A stretch of 64,000 nt of DNA from Alisma plantago-aquatica (taxonomy: Eukaryota; Streptophyta; Magnoliopsida; Alismatales; Alismataceae), in the NCBI GenBank assembly GCA_963693085.1, contig OY856412.1:349158457-349222456 (forward strand). Direction: 5' to 3'. Below, in pieces: positions 12,444 through 24,234 of the stretch. The notes under the pieces are model-generated. The model searched no databases and was not told the DNA's origin. It worked only from the letters and a program-made list of their open reading frames with translations. Both the position numbers and the translations under genes were made by a program. The first letter of the stretch is position 1. Each line of letters opens with the position of its first letter.

Positions 12444-12740
12444 TCAAGGAACAAAATCAACATGGTTATAGTGTTTAGCTTTGGACCATAGATCATGGAT
12501 GAAGCTGCATTTAAAGCTATTATGACCAGTATCCTTATACCCATTCACGCAGAGAAAACATATTGAAGTTGTGGAGATCCCTCTGCATCTTGTATAATTA
12601 GAAGTTAGAAGTTTATTGTGTTTGGCTTTCGGAATATGTATCAAAGTGTTAAGTTGACTTTTACAACCCCATATCGACTTGAAGAAATTGTCTTCACTGC
12701 CTTTGATTCTGATATTATCCCAAATAAGATTCATGCTAGG
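12444..12740 (-). pseudogene. LINE ORF2 C-terminal zf-RVT-like region
   Basis: The minus frame contains ICFLCVNGYKDTGHNSFKC, a Cys..Cys..His..Cys pattern preceded by WDNIRIKG. It resembles the zinc-binding domain that follows RT in plant L1-type ORF2 proteins and is probably involved in RNA binding. It is followed by FIHDLWSKAKHYN, also typical of the family. It is a fragment with no start of its own. Confidence 0.65.
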
Positions 12741-12899
12741 GGACTTGTTACCTCAAAAAGTTATATTATCCTCTTTAGTACAAAGAATGTTGACATGACT
12801 GAGGATATCCATGATGGACAGTGATCATCTAGACAAAGGTATGTCCCACTTTTTGTTAAAAATAATCAACCTTAGTTGTGAATCAAAAGGGATACATGC

Positions 12900-14480
12900 T
12901 CTGATGATCATCCCCTTCTAATGACGTCACCCAATATTTTTGAGGCAACCCAGGGGTCTTTCCAGGTCATAAAATACTTTCCCAAACCAACTTTGAATTC
13001 AATCAAAGGATAAAGGATATCTCTGAATCTCAAAATATTATTATAAATCATAAGGAATGTTTTTTTAAATACTTCTCATTGATCCACTTAACCCAAAATG
13101 AATTTTTTTTACTCACTAGATTCCAAAATTTTAAAATGACACATGCTTCAGCTATTTCTTTACTTTTTCTTAAATCCAAGCCTCCCTCCTTCTTAGGGAG
13201 AGTTATTATATCCAATTTGATTAAATGTAAGTTCCTTTTGGCCTCAGTTTGTCCCCAAAAGGAAATCCCTATAGAGTTTATTAATCTCCTCTAAGGTAGA
13301 ACTAGGAATCCAGAAAGAGAAGACCCAATATAGATGCATAGTTGAGAGAGTGGATATGATCAATTCTACTCTCCTAGCAAGATATAATAATCTTTCTTTT
13401 CAACTTTCTAGCCTCTTTTAATTTTATTAATGAGTGAATCACAAAGTTTCCTATTCAGTTTTGCAAGGAACATGGATATCCCTAGATACTTGGATTTCTC
13501 TAGGATACTTTTCTTCATACTTAAGATCTGAGAAAGTAGATCAACATTAGAATTTCTACCATAAAATACATTAAGTCATCAGCAAATATGAAATGAGAAC
13601 ATTAATGATCCTTTGAAACTTGGATAGGAGAGATGCTTTTATCAAGGATATTCAATTTCATGATTTCATAAAACCCCTGCATTACAATAATAAAAAGATA
13701 TGGGGCTATGGGGTCCCCTTGTATGCTACCATTCAAGGGATAAATAGAATCTATGGGTTACCCATTAACCAGAACATGGTAGGAATTTTTTGAAAAAAAA
13801 TTCAATCCACCTAATCCATTTAGAAGAAAAACCCAATTTGTGAAGAATAGAGAGAAGAAATTTCCAAATGACTGAATTGTAAGCCATTGAAACATCAACT
13901 TCGATGCACATATTTGAGTTAGACCGATTCTTAAAATCACTCAAAATCTCATTAGTCATGAGAATTTCATGTTTTATACTTCTGCCTTTTATGAAAGCAC
14001 ATTGGTTTGAGTCAATGATAGTTGATAGAACCTGCTGGAGTTTATTTACCATCTTTTTTAAAATAACTTTGTATAAAGTGTTACAAAGTACAATAAGCCT
14101 CTAGTTAGACATAATAAATGAGATGGTACCTTTAGAAAACTGGGCAATAGAAGTCAAATTGCCTTCTTTCAACAAGTTTCCACTACAGAAAAAATTCATT
14201 AACAGCATCAAAACAATTATCATCAATTATTTTCCAAGACACCTTGAAGAAATGTCCATTGAATCCGTCAGGCCTAAGGGCCTTATCTATATCAATTTCC
14301 TCAATCACTTTATTAACTTCCTCCCTGGTAACATGATTAGAAATAAGGATACTATGATCCTTAGAAATTTGAGGGCCATTCCATTATCGTTTCCAGACAT
14401 TACCACAATCCCCCTACAAAACATATCAATATAAAAATTGGCAATTTCATTTTGATAACATCGGTATCATGATTAATAAT
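12900..14480 (-). pseudogene. LINE reverse transcriptase, decayed
   Basis: Reading leftward: a PDGF-like block (RPDGFNGHFFKVSWK, about 14230-14280), RLIVLCNTLYKVI (about 14065-14100), then SNQCAFIKGRSI and DVSMAYNSVIWKFLLSIL (13765-14052), then QGD..APYLFIIVMQ (about 13650-13710) and the catalytic FADD at 13575-13586. Order and spacing match non-LTR RT. The first catalytic Asp in the DVSMAYNSV block is present. Frames change several times, so no enzyme is made. Confidence 0.8.
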
Positions 14481-14699
14481 ACCATCAATCATTAAGAATT
14501 TAATAGGGTTTCCAGATATTATAGTTTTCAATGAAGAGTAAAAGAACTTGGTCTTTGAATTGCCCTCTTTGAGACACTCGACCCTCGACTTCTATCTCAA
14601 GAAAGCTTCTTTTACATCAATTAACCTTGGCCTCCTTCCTTAAAGCAACAACATTGCCTCTGAATAAATCATTCAAAGGATTAAGATCATCAAGTTTTT

Positions 14700-15000
14700 G
14701 GGCATCCATAGGTTTCTATTTGGCAACAGAAGAATTTTCAAAAATGACCCCTATTACTTTCTAATTCCACTTCTTCAACTTAATCCTCATATTCTCAAGT
14801 TTTCTATAAAGTTTGAACATGGAATATCCTTTCACCTTAATGTCCCATGCTTCCTTCAAAATGGAGAAGTAATCCTTGTGGTATGTCCATGAGTTAATGA
14901 ATCTAAAAGGAGTTTTGAAAGTATTGGGTTCGCCAATAAAGAGATTGATCCTTTTGTAATCACTCATAGTATTTGAAATGTATTCACCATGGAATGAATC
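14700..15000 (-). pseudogene. LINE endonuclease C-terminal part
   Basis: The minus frame at 14761-14967 reads PFRFINSWTYHKDYFSILKE followed by AWDIKVKGYSMFKLYRKLEN. This is the linker after the apurinic-endonuclease-like domain of plant L1 ORF2 (F.F...W..H..F...). The catalytic endonuclease core upstream is absent. Confidence 0.65.
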
Positions 15001-15060
15001 AAAATGAGATTGAAAATAAGAATTGAATATGATTTTATCTATTTTGGAAGTAATAAATCA

Positions 15061-16189
15061 TCACCTTCTTGATTATTGTCCCATACATGTTTATTCAAAA
15101 CTAAAAATAAATGATTTTTTATGTAGATGCAAGCAAATATGTCTCTTATTTATACAATTAATATGATTATGTATAAATTGTAATGTACCTAATATTGCAT
15201 CTCTCATTTCTAGAATGATTGTCCACCTATAATAAGAAAAAACATGGTTAGGTTTTCCTAACTAAAATGTCATTAAATAAAGATGTAACATATTTGAATA
15301 TTGAAATCTAGCATTGAAGGCCTAATTTCAAACAAATATGTAAAGTTGGGTTAGTTAATAGAAAACCCAACATATGCATGTATGTGTAAATATTCATAAT
15401 TACACCAAAATCCACTAATGTACCTAATATGTGACAATAGTGTGTATTCAATTTTATACACAATCCTTGAGCCTTGTGAAAACATTCATCCAAGTTCCAC
15501 TTTTTATGAATAATATATTCATACACGAGTCGCATTTAACTAAGTATATTTAGGAATCTGAATGGTTTGACATGAAAATAGGTAACCCTAATTTTCACAT
15601 ACCAATAAATACATGAACTCATGTTCTACATATCTCACTACTACACTTAATTAAGAAAATAATGCATGAACAAGAATAAACATTATGAATTATGTATTAT
15701 TGATTATATTATGTCTAAAATAATACATATTGATATTAATAAGGAATTATTGACAAGGAAGAGAATTTGACACTAATAATTATTGATCAACATAATGCAT
15801 GTCTTTACTTATATATGTTTTGTTCTAAACCATTGGGTAGGATTTGGAGGACCAGTTGGTTGTCTCCCAACTCAGACCAACCTCCAATAGTGAGCATGTA
15901 TTTGTATGCCTTATTTTTCAGTTAGTCTTCCTCCTCATCTCTTGATTCCTCTTCCCTCACCTCCCCACATAAAAATAACGGTCCATGCAAAGTTCAGTAG
16001 GGTTTGTGTTGGGTTTTTAGGAAGAGGGAAAAACGAACTAACTAAAAATTCTCAAAAAAGATCCCTAAGACATGGATCTCTGATAGAGATATATCACAGA
16101 TATAGAATGGATGTTAATTATACATCAAAACACACAGTTTTCCAACAACTAGACATGTTACGTCTGTGTTGTTTGCATGATTTTGGATT
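15061..16189. other. Spacer, nothing recognised
   Basis: AT-rich. It contains an imperfect hairpin near 15851-15890 (GGAGGACCAGTTGG against CCAACT..ACCAACCTCC). No coding similarity seen. Confidence 0.4.
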
Positions 16190-17690
16190 CGAATGTGAAG
16201 TTGGTGTAGTGTACTATTGAGATTTTGTGAACTCGACATCATATATTTACTCTCACGAGAATGGCCATTCATTTCAAAGAATCAGTCGTAAAGTGATTGT
16301 GGTAATCACTCTAATGAAAGGGAGAATTTCCATCTACATCTATCACAACATTCCACATAGGCCACATTATAATTAGTCTCTACCAATATACAACCCTTAT
16401 TCAAACTCACATTTGGTAGTGTTAAAATATATAGAATAACTCGTGATTATTATAGTATTATGTCTAAGGAGAACAATTACCACCATGGCATTTAGATATG
16501 ACTCTGACTACCATGACATAGCTTCCATGTGTCATTTCTTAATGTCAATTTTTTTAGTACAATTTGTTCTTAAAGTACCTCTATGACTTGATGTTCAATA
16601 TTGTGACAAAGAGGGATAGTCATCAGTCAGCACCTACACTAATCTTTAGTATTATTATTGTATGATATAATCCACCATAATATCTAACTTGGGACATAAC
16701 AAGGGTGAATACTATAACCATATGTTATTGCGCCAAAACATTCTTAGGACATTGTTGCATTTAATCATTATATTAATACTAAAACAAACATAATAAGTGT
16801 ATTTGCCTTATATTAATAATGAATACATGTTCATAATACCCATCAAAATCATCACATGATGTTATTATGGAATACAACCAATTGTATCCTTGTTTCACTT
16901 GAGACAATCACTCATGAATCTTACTCCAATTGATTAACATGACCATCACTCATTTTATTTGAAAGTTTGACTAGGGATCAACAACATTTATTTCAATTAT
17001 TACTTTCAAAATATCTACATTCCTCAAGGTACAATATCTTGTATGATATGGTAACATTATAGTATGTGCTTGGAACACTGATGTAATCTAAGTTCCTTAG
17101 CATGTGCAATGGATCCATTGTTTTCACAATTGAGATCTATTGTATCATCAAAGTTTGGAACCAACCAAAGTTCACTAATGAACTTTATGATATGTACTTG
17201 TTCCTTATTGCATTGAATGCAGACATATATTTGGTGTTAGTTGTAGAATCAACTAGTATCTCTTGTTCAAAACTCCTCTAGCTTATATCTCTATCTTTTT
17301 TGAAAAACACAAAACTTGACTGCAATCGGTAATCACCCTCGTTAGTTCGAAAACTTGTGTCGGTGTAACTATTTACTACCACCTATTCCACATCTACGTA
17401 TATTAAGAATTTATACTTTGTTATTCTCAAGTACTTCAAGATATCCTCCACACTAATCTAGTGACCTTGACAAAGATCTGACTGATATCCCCTCAGAATG
17501 CTGAGAGCAAATGAGACATCAGGGCATCTACATAAGATTGAAATATGATAGTTCCAATCACTAAGGCATATGGAATCTTACTCATGTGTGACCATTCCTA
17601 CTAAGAGATTATACATCAGGATATAGAGAGACTAATTCCATGATACATGAGTAAATTTCCTCCATTTAAAGGTTGACACAAATCTAGTGT
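16190..17690 (-). mobile_element. Copia-R: 3' remnant of a minus-strand copia element
   Basis: The segment reads, right to left, as the end of RT, RNase H and then the start of a 3' LTR. It is closely similar to the matching part of Copia-H (44700-46150). The LTR start is near 16883, where the minus strand reads TTGGTTGTATTCC, matching the Copia-B LTR start TGTTGGTCGTATTCC. The LTR part is cut at about 16190-16215; the internal part is cut at about 17690. Both breaks lack visible duplications. Confidence 0.7.
16884..17690 (-). pseudogene. Copia-R RNase H and RT end
   Basis: The minus strand reads RCPDVSFALSMLRGYQSD-like sequence (about 17480-17560), then a block with NCENNGSIAHAKELRLHQ (about 17090-17140) and SKHILQCYHIIQDIV (about 17040-17085). 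These are the conserved DNNGAI..AKEPRSHQRSKHI..RYHLI RNase H motifs of Ty1/copia. Frames are interrupted. Confidence 0.7.
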
Positions 17691-17697
17691 GCCACAA

Positions 17698-17797
17698 TGA
17701 GTTTCAAGCAAGTGGGTAACGAGCGGTTCCATGATGCTTGGGTGAGATTTTAGAAGATGTTGAGAGAGTGTCCACACCATGAAATTCATTTATGGTA
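17698..17797 (+). pseudogene. Athila-type gag shard
   Basis: One plus frame reads ERFHDAWVRF, a stop, then KMLRECPHHEIHLW. This matches the AWERFK.LLR.CPHHG core of Athila/Tat gag, seen here also at 35240-35290. It is about 33 codons wedged between two oppositely oriented elements, with nothing else of that element nearby. Confidence 0.6.
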
Positions 17798-17803
17798 GCT
17801 TGT

Positions 17804-18480
17804 TCAATCCTTATTCAGGTCCACATAGAAACCTTTAATAGATATTGTATGACCCAGAAAACACACCTCAGTCAACCAAAACTGACACTTGTTGAACCTT
17901 GCATACAACCTGTGTTGTCTCAACAACGTTAAAGCATGGAAAAAGTGTTGCTCATGCTGCTGAATATCCTTGTAGTATATCAAGATATCATCGATAAACA
18001 TTACCACAACCTGATCATGTACGACCTAAACAACATGTTCATCAGATCCATGAAAGCTTCTGGCACGTTGGTTAGCCCAAACAAAATAAACACAAACTCA
18101 TAATGACCAACCTAGTCCTAAAAGAAGACATGGGTATATATTTGCCTTGATCCTCAACTGCTGATATCCTGACCTCAGATCTATATCTGATAAGACTGTA
18201 GCACCTCTCAACTGATCAAATAGACCATTCATCCTCGACAATGGATACTTGTTCTTTTTTGTGCCTTATCTATATGTCTACAGTCTATACACAACCTCAT
18301 GGAACCATCCTTCTTCTTAAAAAAAACACGGGAGCACCCCATGGGGAAGTGCTCGATCTGATGAAGCCTTTCTCCAACAACTCCTACAACTATCTCTTCA
18401 TCTCTCGCATCTCTTCTGATGCCATCATGTAGGGCAACTTTGGTATGGATTGCGGTCTAGGAATAATATTATCTCAAAAT
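17804..18480 (-). pseudogene. Chromovirus-like RT, N-terminal two-thirds
   Basis: The minus strand carries fragments of the LCIDYR..DLRSGYHQ region in several frames (18100-18400). An intact stretch at 17804-18007 reads [20 protein letters not shown] and then KCQFWLTEVCFLGH. The catalytic IDD motif is at 17981-17998. The block ends at GFYVDLNKD, the point where the element is truncated. Confidence 0.75.
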
Positions 18481-18830
18481 CAATCTCTATAGGAGGGGTA
18501 ACACCAAGAAACTTCTTAGAAAAACATCCTAAAACTCTCTCACTACCAGCCCCTCTTAGATACTAGGACACCTCACCTTGGTATCAACAACATGTGCCAA
18601 GAAGGCATGACACCCTTGTCTCATCAACCTCTCCGCTATCATGGCTGACACCAAGCATGTTGGAAGAATCTTCCAATATCCGTGGAAGATCCATCAAACA
18701 TCTCCATCACATCACATCGCCACCTTGGAACCATAGTCCAAAACAACCTTGAACTTATCCAAGGTATCCATCCTTAGGATCACATCCACTTGTGCATGTC
18801 AAGTGGCATATGATCGACTTGAATATTGCA

Positions 18831-19060
18831 TCATAAGAAAGAAAGAATAGAAGACAAACACACCTCCTGCAACTCAGAGGAAGCAACAAGAGGGGTTTCT
18901 TGAAAAAGGCTATCAAAACTATTACAAACAGACATATTACAACTACTAATTACCTCTCCAGTGATAAAAGAGTGTGTCGCACCCACGTCAACCAAAATAG
19001 ATACAAAAAAAGAAGCAGATAATTCAGAATGAAAAAGTTCCATTTGACCTGTCATGACCT
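18831..19060 (-). pseudogene. Chromovirus-like aspartic protease
   Basis: The minus frame reads FFVSILVDVGATHSFITGEV. The family active site is LVDSGATHSFI; here the Ser of D-S-G is Val, which should inactivate the enzyme. It lies between gag and RT as expected. Confidence 0.75.
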
Positions 19061-19265
19061 ATGGTTTGACCACTCCCTCTGGTAGACTCATAGCATAGAA
19101 TCTATCTGTCTCCTATTATCATTCACGCCCTCTTCCTACTGGCCTAGAAGATCATGTCTGTGACACTTGACCATGTACCCTACCACCAACACTGTTGTAC
19201 TACTACTGCTAGGAAGCTTGCTGACTCTACCTCAGTTGTTGTGTCACCTCCTCAACCTTTATAAG

Positions 19266-20344
19266 GAACATCCACTTTGTATGCCCAACTTTCCCACACT
19301 TGTAACAATTCCTGGTATCATACTACAGCTTAGACGGCCCTGTTACTAACACAAACATTGTGTTGTGTGATCCTAATTATGGAAATCTATGACCTCTTCC
19401 CTTACTTGAGGACCAGTGTGATGGAACACCTGACCTTGGCTCAAAAAAGTATGGTCTCTGTTGTGTCCGTTAATACTATGATAATGAAAACCTTGGCTTC
19501 TAGAAGCCATTAGATGACTATCCCTGAAATTGAGATGGCCTATTCTTAACTTTGGCTTCACACTTCTCAGTAGCAGACCTCTCAATCCACCTCACTGACT
19601 CCACAGAGGTAGAGAACCTCTCTCTTTCTATAAAACACTAGCTATCATAGACAACTATGATCTCAAACCCTTCTTAAACCTACAAATTCTCTTCTTCTCG
19701 ATTTCTACCAAATGAGGATAGAACCTCAAAATCTCCATAAAATTCACCTCATACTCAATGATCAACATTGATACCTGGCATATCTTCTCAAACTGTGCTA
19801 TGTTCTCATCCAAGTACATCCCTAGAAAATAACGACTCATGAACTCCCACTGAAACTCTTCCCAACTTATCATGACTTTGAGTCTCATCTCCTCCTCTAT
19901 GGCCCACTAGTGGCCAACACTGCTCTTCAGTAAATAAACCACTTGCTTAACCTTGTCCTCTTCTAGGATGTTGAGGATCTTAAACTCCTTCTCAAGCTTC
20001 ATTAGCCACATATCAACATCTGTCAGGTCAGCCATACCCACATACTAGATCTCTCCAACACAATGCTACTGCTCAAACATCTTTCTAGAACCATGGAATT
20101 CCGCATTAGGGATAGCTGCCCTAGGTTGAGGTACATGTGCTCTGTCTGCTAGATGCATAATCATGGCCATAAGCTGTCCAAACATGGAACGAGACATTGG
20201 ATTTTCCATGGTTGAAAGGTCAAACTGAGGCCCCATCTCAGGCACTCTATCTTCACGTTCTTTCCTCCTAGCGCCACCTCCTAGCACGATGTAACTACTC
20301 TCAGCATGTTCTTCAACGTTCTTCAAAGATATCTGCATAAGCAT
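19266..20344 (-). pseudogene. Chromovirus-like gag with damaged zinc knuckle
   Basis: From the right, the minus frame opens at 20344 (MLMQISLKNVEEHAESS). The capsid region at 19655-19888 reads SWEEFQWEFMSRYFLGMYLD and YEVNFMEILRFYPHLVE. A zinc knuckle lies at 19266-19307, CYKCGKVGHTKWMF: the spacing is right, but the last Cys is Phe. Stops and frame changes separate the parts. Gag would form the particle shell and bind RNA. Confidence 0.75.
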
Positions 20345-20425
20345 AAGCTATAATCACATATGTTGAATCACATAAGAACAGACATAAACCCTAGTTCTAT
20401 TCCTTGTAGACTCAGTGAACCTAAA

Positions 20426-20437
20426 CATCTGATACCA
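20426..20437 (-). promoter_or_regulatory. Primer-binding site, initiator Met tRNA
   Basis: The minus strand reads TGGTATCAGATG, one or two bases from the usual plant iMet-tRNA complement TGGTATCAGAGC. It lies 9 bp inside the LTR end. Confidence 0.75.
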
Positions 20438-20446
20438 ATCTAGTAA

Positions 20447-23400
20447 TGAGACACCTAGTCACACTAAACGAGATTACTCAAGACAACAAGCAAACAACTA
20501 CTATTCAACCATAGAGCTAGAAAGACGGGTAAATTAAAACCAATTACAATATTACCATCATGTTCAGAAAACATTACATAAATATCCAACAACTTACACT
20601 TTATCACATACCATGGTAGGTACTTACATGTATGTCCAGTGGCATCAACCACAACATGTATACAAAAGAGATGTTCCACATATACATGCCATCTACAAAT
20701 ATGGGCACACTGCCAAAACTCAAATTGATGTACATCATCTACAAAACATCCCCTTCCCAAACTTGAGAGTAGAGGGATGTCTCTAGGATTCTACAACTAC
20801 TATCTGATCTTCTGCTTCTACTGCTCGCCAAGATGATCCTCCTCAGCACCACGATCCTGACCATGACATTGATGACCACCTAAAAAGATGTGGTGACCCA
20901 CAAGGTGAGACCAACGTCCCAACAAGAGATATAACTCTCAAAAATGGTCATTGATTAGACCAGGTAACATTATTACTAAACAGACTAAATAGGTTAAACT
21001 AATTAAGTAGGTTAAGTAGATTGGGCATATTAATCACACTAAGCTAGTTAAACAGATAAGCATAGAAACATGCATGACTAGCAAGTGTGAAGGAACAGAT
21101 ACGACTATCATCTACTAAGAAGGTAATTTCTTTTAGCGCATTATATAATAACCAAGAAGTATAAGAAACAAGGCAAGTGTTATTAACCAATATGAATCGC
21201 ACTTAACCCTAAGAAGATATAGCACACAACTGAATTATGTCTTTTATTAAGATCCGGGGAGTTTGAGGTATACCATTCAAAGTCCAACTGGACACCACTT
21301 GGTAGCAATCAATTTCATATAAGATCTAGGAGAGCCAGAATCCTAAGATCTTCACCCCCTCGGTCAGTAAGGGTCAACTATAGTAACATACCTATCAAAC
21401 TACCTGCAGTGACATGTAAGTCAAACTACAAATCAGCCTAGACCTCCCTTGGAATATAGGTCACAACACTAGTAACCAGCATATGTGAAACCCTATCATG
21501 TGAGGTACAACTACATCTATCCTCAATCACATCACATATGTACAAGTATCAATTGTTCTTAAACCAAGGCATGACCACAACCATCCTCCAAAGCCTTGAG
21601 ATTAGGATGAGAAGGACACACAGTCACTTGCATCGCACATACTCAACAATATGTGCTCCGAGCTTCCCTTATGAATTCTAGTTTCTCCATCCAACAAGTT
21701 CTTACATTGAATGGTTCTATGACACATGGCATTACATGACTAGGGTTTCACTTGATTTTTTAATACCTATTGGGTGATTTAAGGCTACATCAATCAAGTT
21801 ACATACAAACCCTAAAAGAGTTTTACAAAAACATGGTGTATGTTGCAACTTCAGAAGATATAAAATGTATGAGATATAACTTGATCACAAAACCACATGG
21901 TACTATTTCATTTCCATACATGAGTCCATACTCATTATCATACCATCACATGATACAAATCCTTGTCACATCATGAAGAGGACAACACCTCAATTAGGGA
22001 AGAAAACCATGTACAATATCATTAAGACCATCAAAACATTCCATGTAAGAACCTCATTATCTTTTTGTGCCTCATCATACCATCATCATACAAGAGACAC
22101 ATAAGTTCGGTATAATATTGAAATTAAAGAGCTCATGAGGTTCACATAGAAAATATTAATGTTACATTACATTAGGAGAGAGAAAGTATTTCTTCATCAT
22201 GCTAATCACACTAGGAAGCTATGTGTCATCATCACATACTTGTATTAGGGTTAGGTTCAACAAAGTAAGTGAATTAGGGTTTCAAAAATACAATTACAGG
22301 TAAACCATAGTTCTTAGCACTTTTTTCAATCATGATAGAAATTAGGTCAAACATCACCATCAACCATAGAGTTAGGAATTTCATCAACCACAAGGATAGG
22401 AAAACAAAGAAACCATATATGTTAGAGGAACCTTAGTGACCATAGGGTTAGGTGCCTTAGCGACCACTAGGTTCAATATTATAGATACCAACATGAACCA
22501 GAAACTTTCATCGACCACTAAGGTTAGAGGGTCATTGACCACAAAGGGTCAAGGAGGCTGGTGACCACTAGGGTTAGATAAGATTAGCCATTTATGAAGG
22601 TGTAAATCTTGGTGACCGATTGAAAACATAGTTCTTGGAGACTACTAAGAGTCCAACATCTCACCGACTACTAGAGGTCCAAAGCTTGGCGGCCACCAAA
22701 GGGAAAAACTTGGTGACCTGTAGAGAGATGTAAATCTTGGTGATCAACTAGGTCAAGAGAACCTTATCGACCACATAAGATACATAAACTTGGTGACTGA
22801 TGATGAACACAAGGTCCTTAGCGACCAACATGGTCCAAAAGCTTGACGACCACTAAACATCAAAATCTAGGTGACCATGAAGAGACCAAAACTCATCAAC
22901 CACTAAGAGTCCAAAATAGGTTGGTTACCACCAAGAATCTGAAAGTTCATCAAGTTGCATCACAAGGAAGAAGATAAGTTCAAAACCCTAATTAGCAACC
23001 ATCACTTGAGAGAACAAAAACCAACATTTCCACAAGCATGTAAGGACCAAAACTTCCATCACCAAATAAGGATTTGTGCAAAAGGGTTTAGGTTTCATCC
23101 ATGAGGATACTCTACTCAAGAACTATCATGTAAACACAAACTATAGGCCAAGGTATAATCTGCCTACTTGGAACAAAATTTTAGGGAAAGTGAAGAAAGT
23201 TATATAACTTGCCTTAAAGATGATGAAGCAACTCCAAACAGCAAGGTAGATTGAAGGAAAGAGTGTAGAAACCTTACCTTGAGAACTCTACTTCGGCCAA
23301 GCTATCTCCTCCACCAAAAGAAGGCAAAGCCTAGGTAGAAAAGGCAAGAAAGAGGTGTTTCCACCACTAGCTCAAGCTCCACCTTGGAATACCATGGGTT

Positions 23401-23587
23401 CAGCCAAAAGAGAAAGAGAGAGCGTAGAACAAAAAGGAAAATGAAGAGAGAGGGGAAGATCTCACTTACCAAGACCAAGAAGCAAAGTAAGGAAGCTCCA
23501 AAAGTACGAGGAAAGAGTAGATCTGAACACTAGATCAACATGTGAGGTAGATCGGCCACCTTTTCCTAAAATCCAAATCCATTTCAT
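20447..23587 (-). mobile_element. 5' LTR of the chromovirus-like element
   Basis: On the plus strand it begins TGAGACACC next to the PBS and ends near ATCCATTTCA at 23587, where Copia-H LTR-like sequence takes over. About 3.1 kb, which suits Del/Tekay-like LTRs. The right boundary is inferred from the change in content, not from a matching partner LTR. It holds a degenerate repeat array (22380-22930). Confidence 0.5.
22380..22930. repeat. Degenerate GACCAC repeat array in the LTR
   Basis: More than a dozen imperfect copies of a unit of roughly 35-45 bp with the core CTTGGTGACCACTARGGTCCAA. Examples are near 22499 (CATCGACCACTAAGGTTAGA), 22560 (GGTGACCACTAGGG) and 22690 (GGCGGCCACCAAAGG). Spacing is irregular, so this is an old decayed array rather than a young satellite. 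Confidence 0.65.
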
Positions 23588-24232
23588 AGTTTGCAATCCT
23601 CAATCAGACTCAATAGAGGTAGTACTCACACAATACTCCAGTTAGCTAGCCATGATTCTGGACAATTGTCCCAATCATATTTGAAGCTTGAACTTCTGTG
23701 TCAATATATCAATTGGAATCCTAGTAGATTGACTTTCCTATTTTGGGTCTTCCTAATCCAAAATCCCAGTCTATAAACTGAGTTGTTTAGCTGATCAGTT
23801 GGTTACTTTTCAAAATGGTTGATTAGTCCATCATTAAAAAATCAATCAATATGTTGATTTGCAAATTTCTGAGTCAATAGAAATATGTATTCAGCCAATT
23901 AGCTGGATTACTATCAAGACTTAGCATAATTCAAAGTCATTCAATTTTTTAGTTAGATTGAAAGCTTATTTCCCTTGAGCATACATATGTGTGTGACCCC
24001 TTAGGTTCCATACTATGTTGATATTGATGCCAAGGACCTCAGAAACAATGAGGGGCATCTAGAAATACTTCATTTCTACTCAAGTAATCAAAATAAGTTG
24101 GACAACAAATTTAACCTATAAGTGACCAATGTTACCATGACCATATAATCCCTTTGTAATAGATATATAGATTGAACCCAGCCATCGAGTAGGTATCATT
24201 GTATCACTCAGTCTATATTGCTTTATGTAGAG
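23588..24232 (-). mobile_element. Copia-H 3' LTR, outer part
   Basis: It matches the same LTR region at 57190-57560 and 63290-63790: a block of short ATTGACT/CAATTGAT-type repeats, then CCTTAGGTTCCATACTATGTTGATA and ACAAATTTAACC. It stops at TAGAG (24228-24232), where Copia-A begins. It resumes at 44691. Confidence 0.7.
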
Positions 24233-24234
24233 TT

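Larger units (their letters stand above)
12230..15060 (-). mobile_element. 5'-truncated L1-type LINE
   Basis: Minus-strand pieces in the correct order for a plant L1-type ORF2: end of the endonuclease (right), reverse transcriptase (centre) and a zinc-binding zf-RVT-like end (left). The endonuclease N-terminus and any ORF1 are missing, as expected for 5' truncation on insertion. Frameshifts and stops are scattered throughout. I could not fix the poly(A) end; the T8 run at 11906-11913 is a weak candidate. No target duplication was identified. Confidence 0.8.
17800..23587 (-). mobile_element. Truncated chromovirus-like Ty3 element
   Basis: Minus-strand order from the right: a long LTR, PBS, gag with a CCHC knuckle, protease, RT. 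It stops inside RT; RNase H, integrase, chromodomain and 3' LTR are missing. The gag style (TWEEF..FMSRYF.. then YEVNFMEILRFYPHL) and the RT are of the Del/Tekay/CRM chromovirus type. The left break at about 17800 abuts an unrelated gag shard. The right edge near 23587 abuts the LTR of Copia-H. Confidence 0.7.

Noticed and set aside
16216..17690. Calling the whole stretch similar to 44700-46150 a solo LTR.
   Set aside because: From 16884 rightward the minus strand encodes RNase H and RT-end motifs, so only the left part is LTR.
22380..22930. GACCAC array as a CRISPR-like repeat-spacer locus.
   Set aside because: The repeats are degenerate, spacers are not uniform, there are no cas genes, and the context is a plant LTR.
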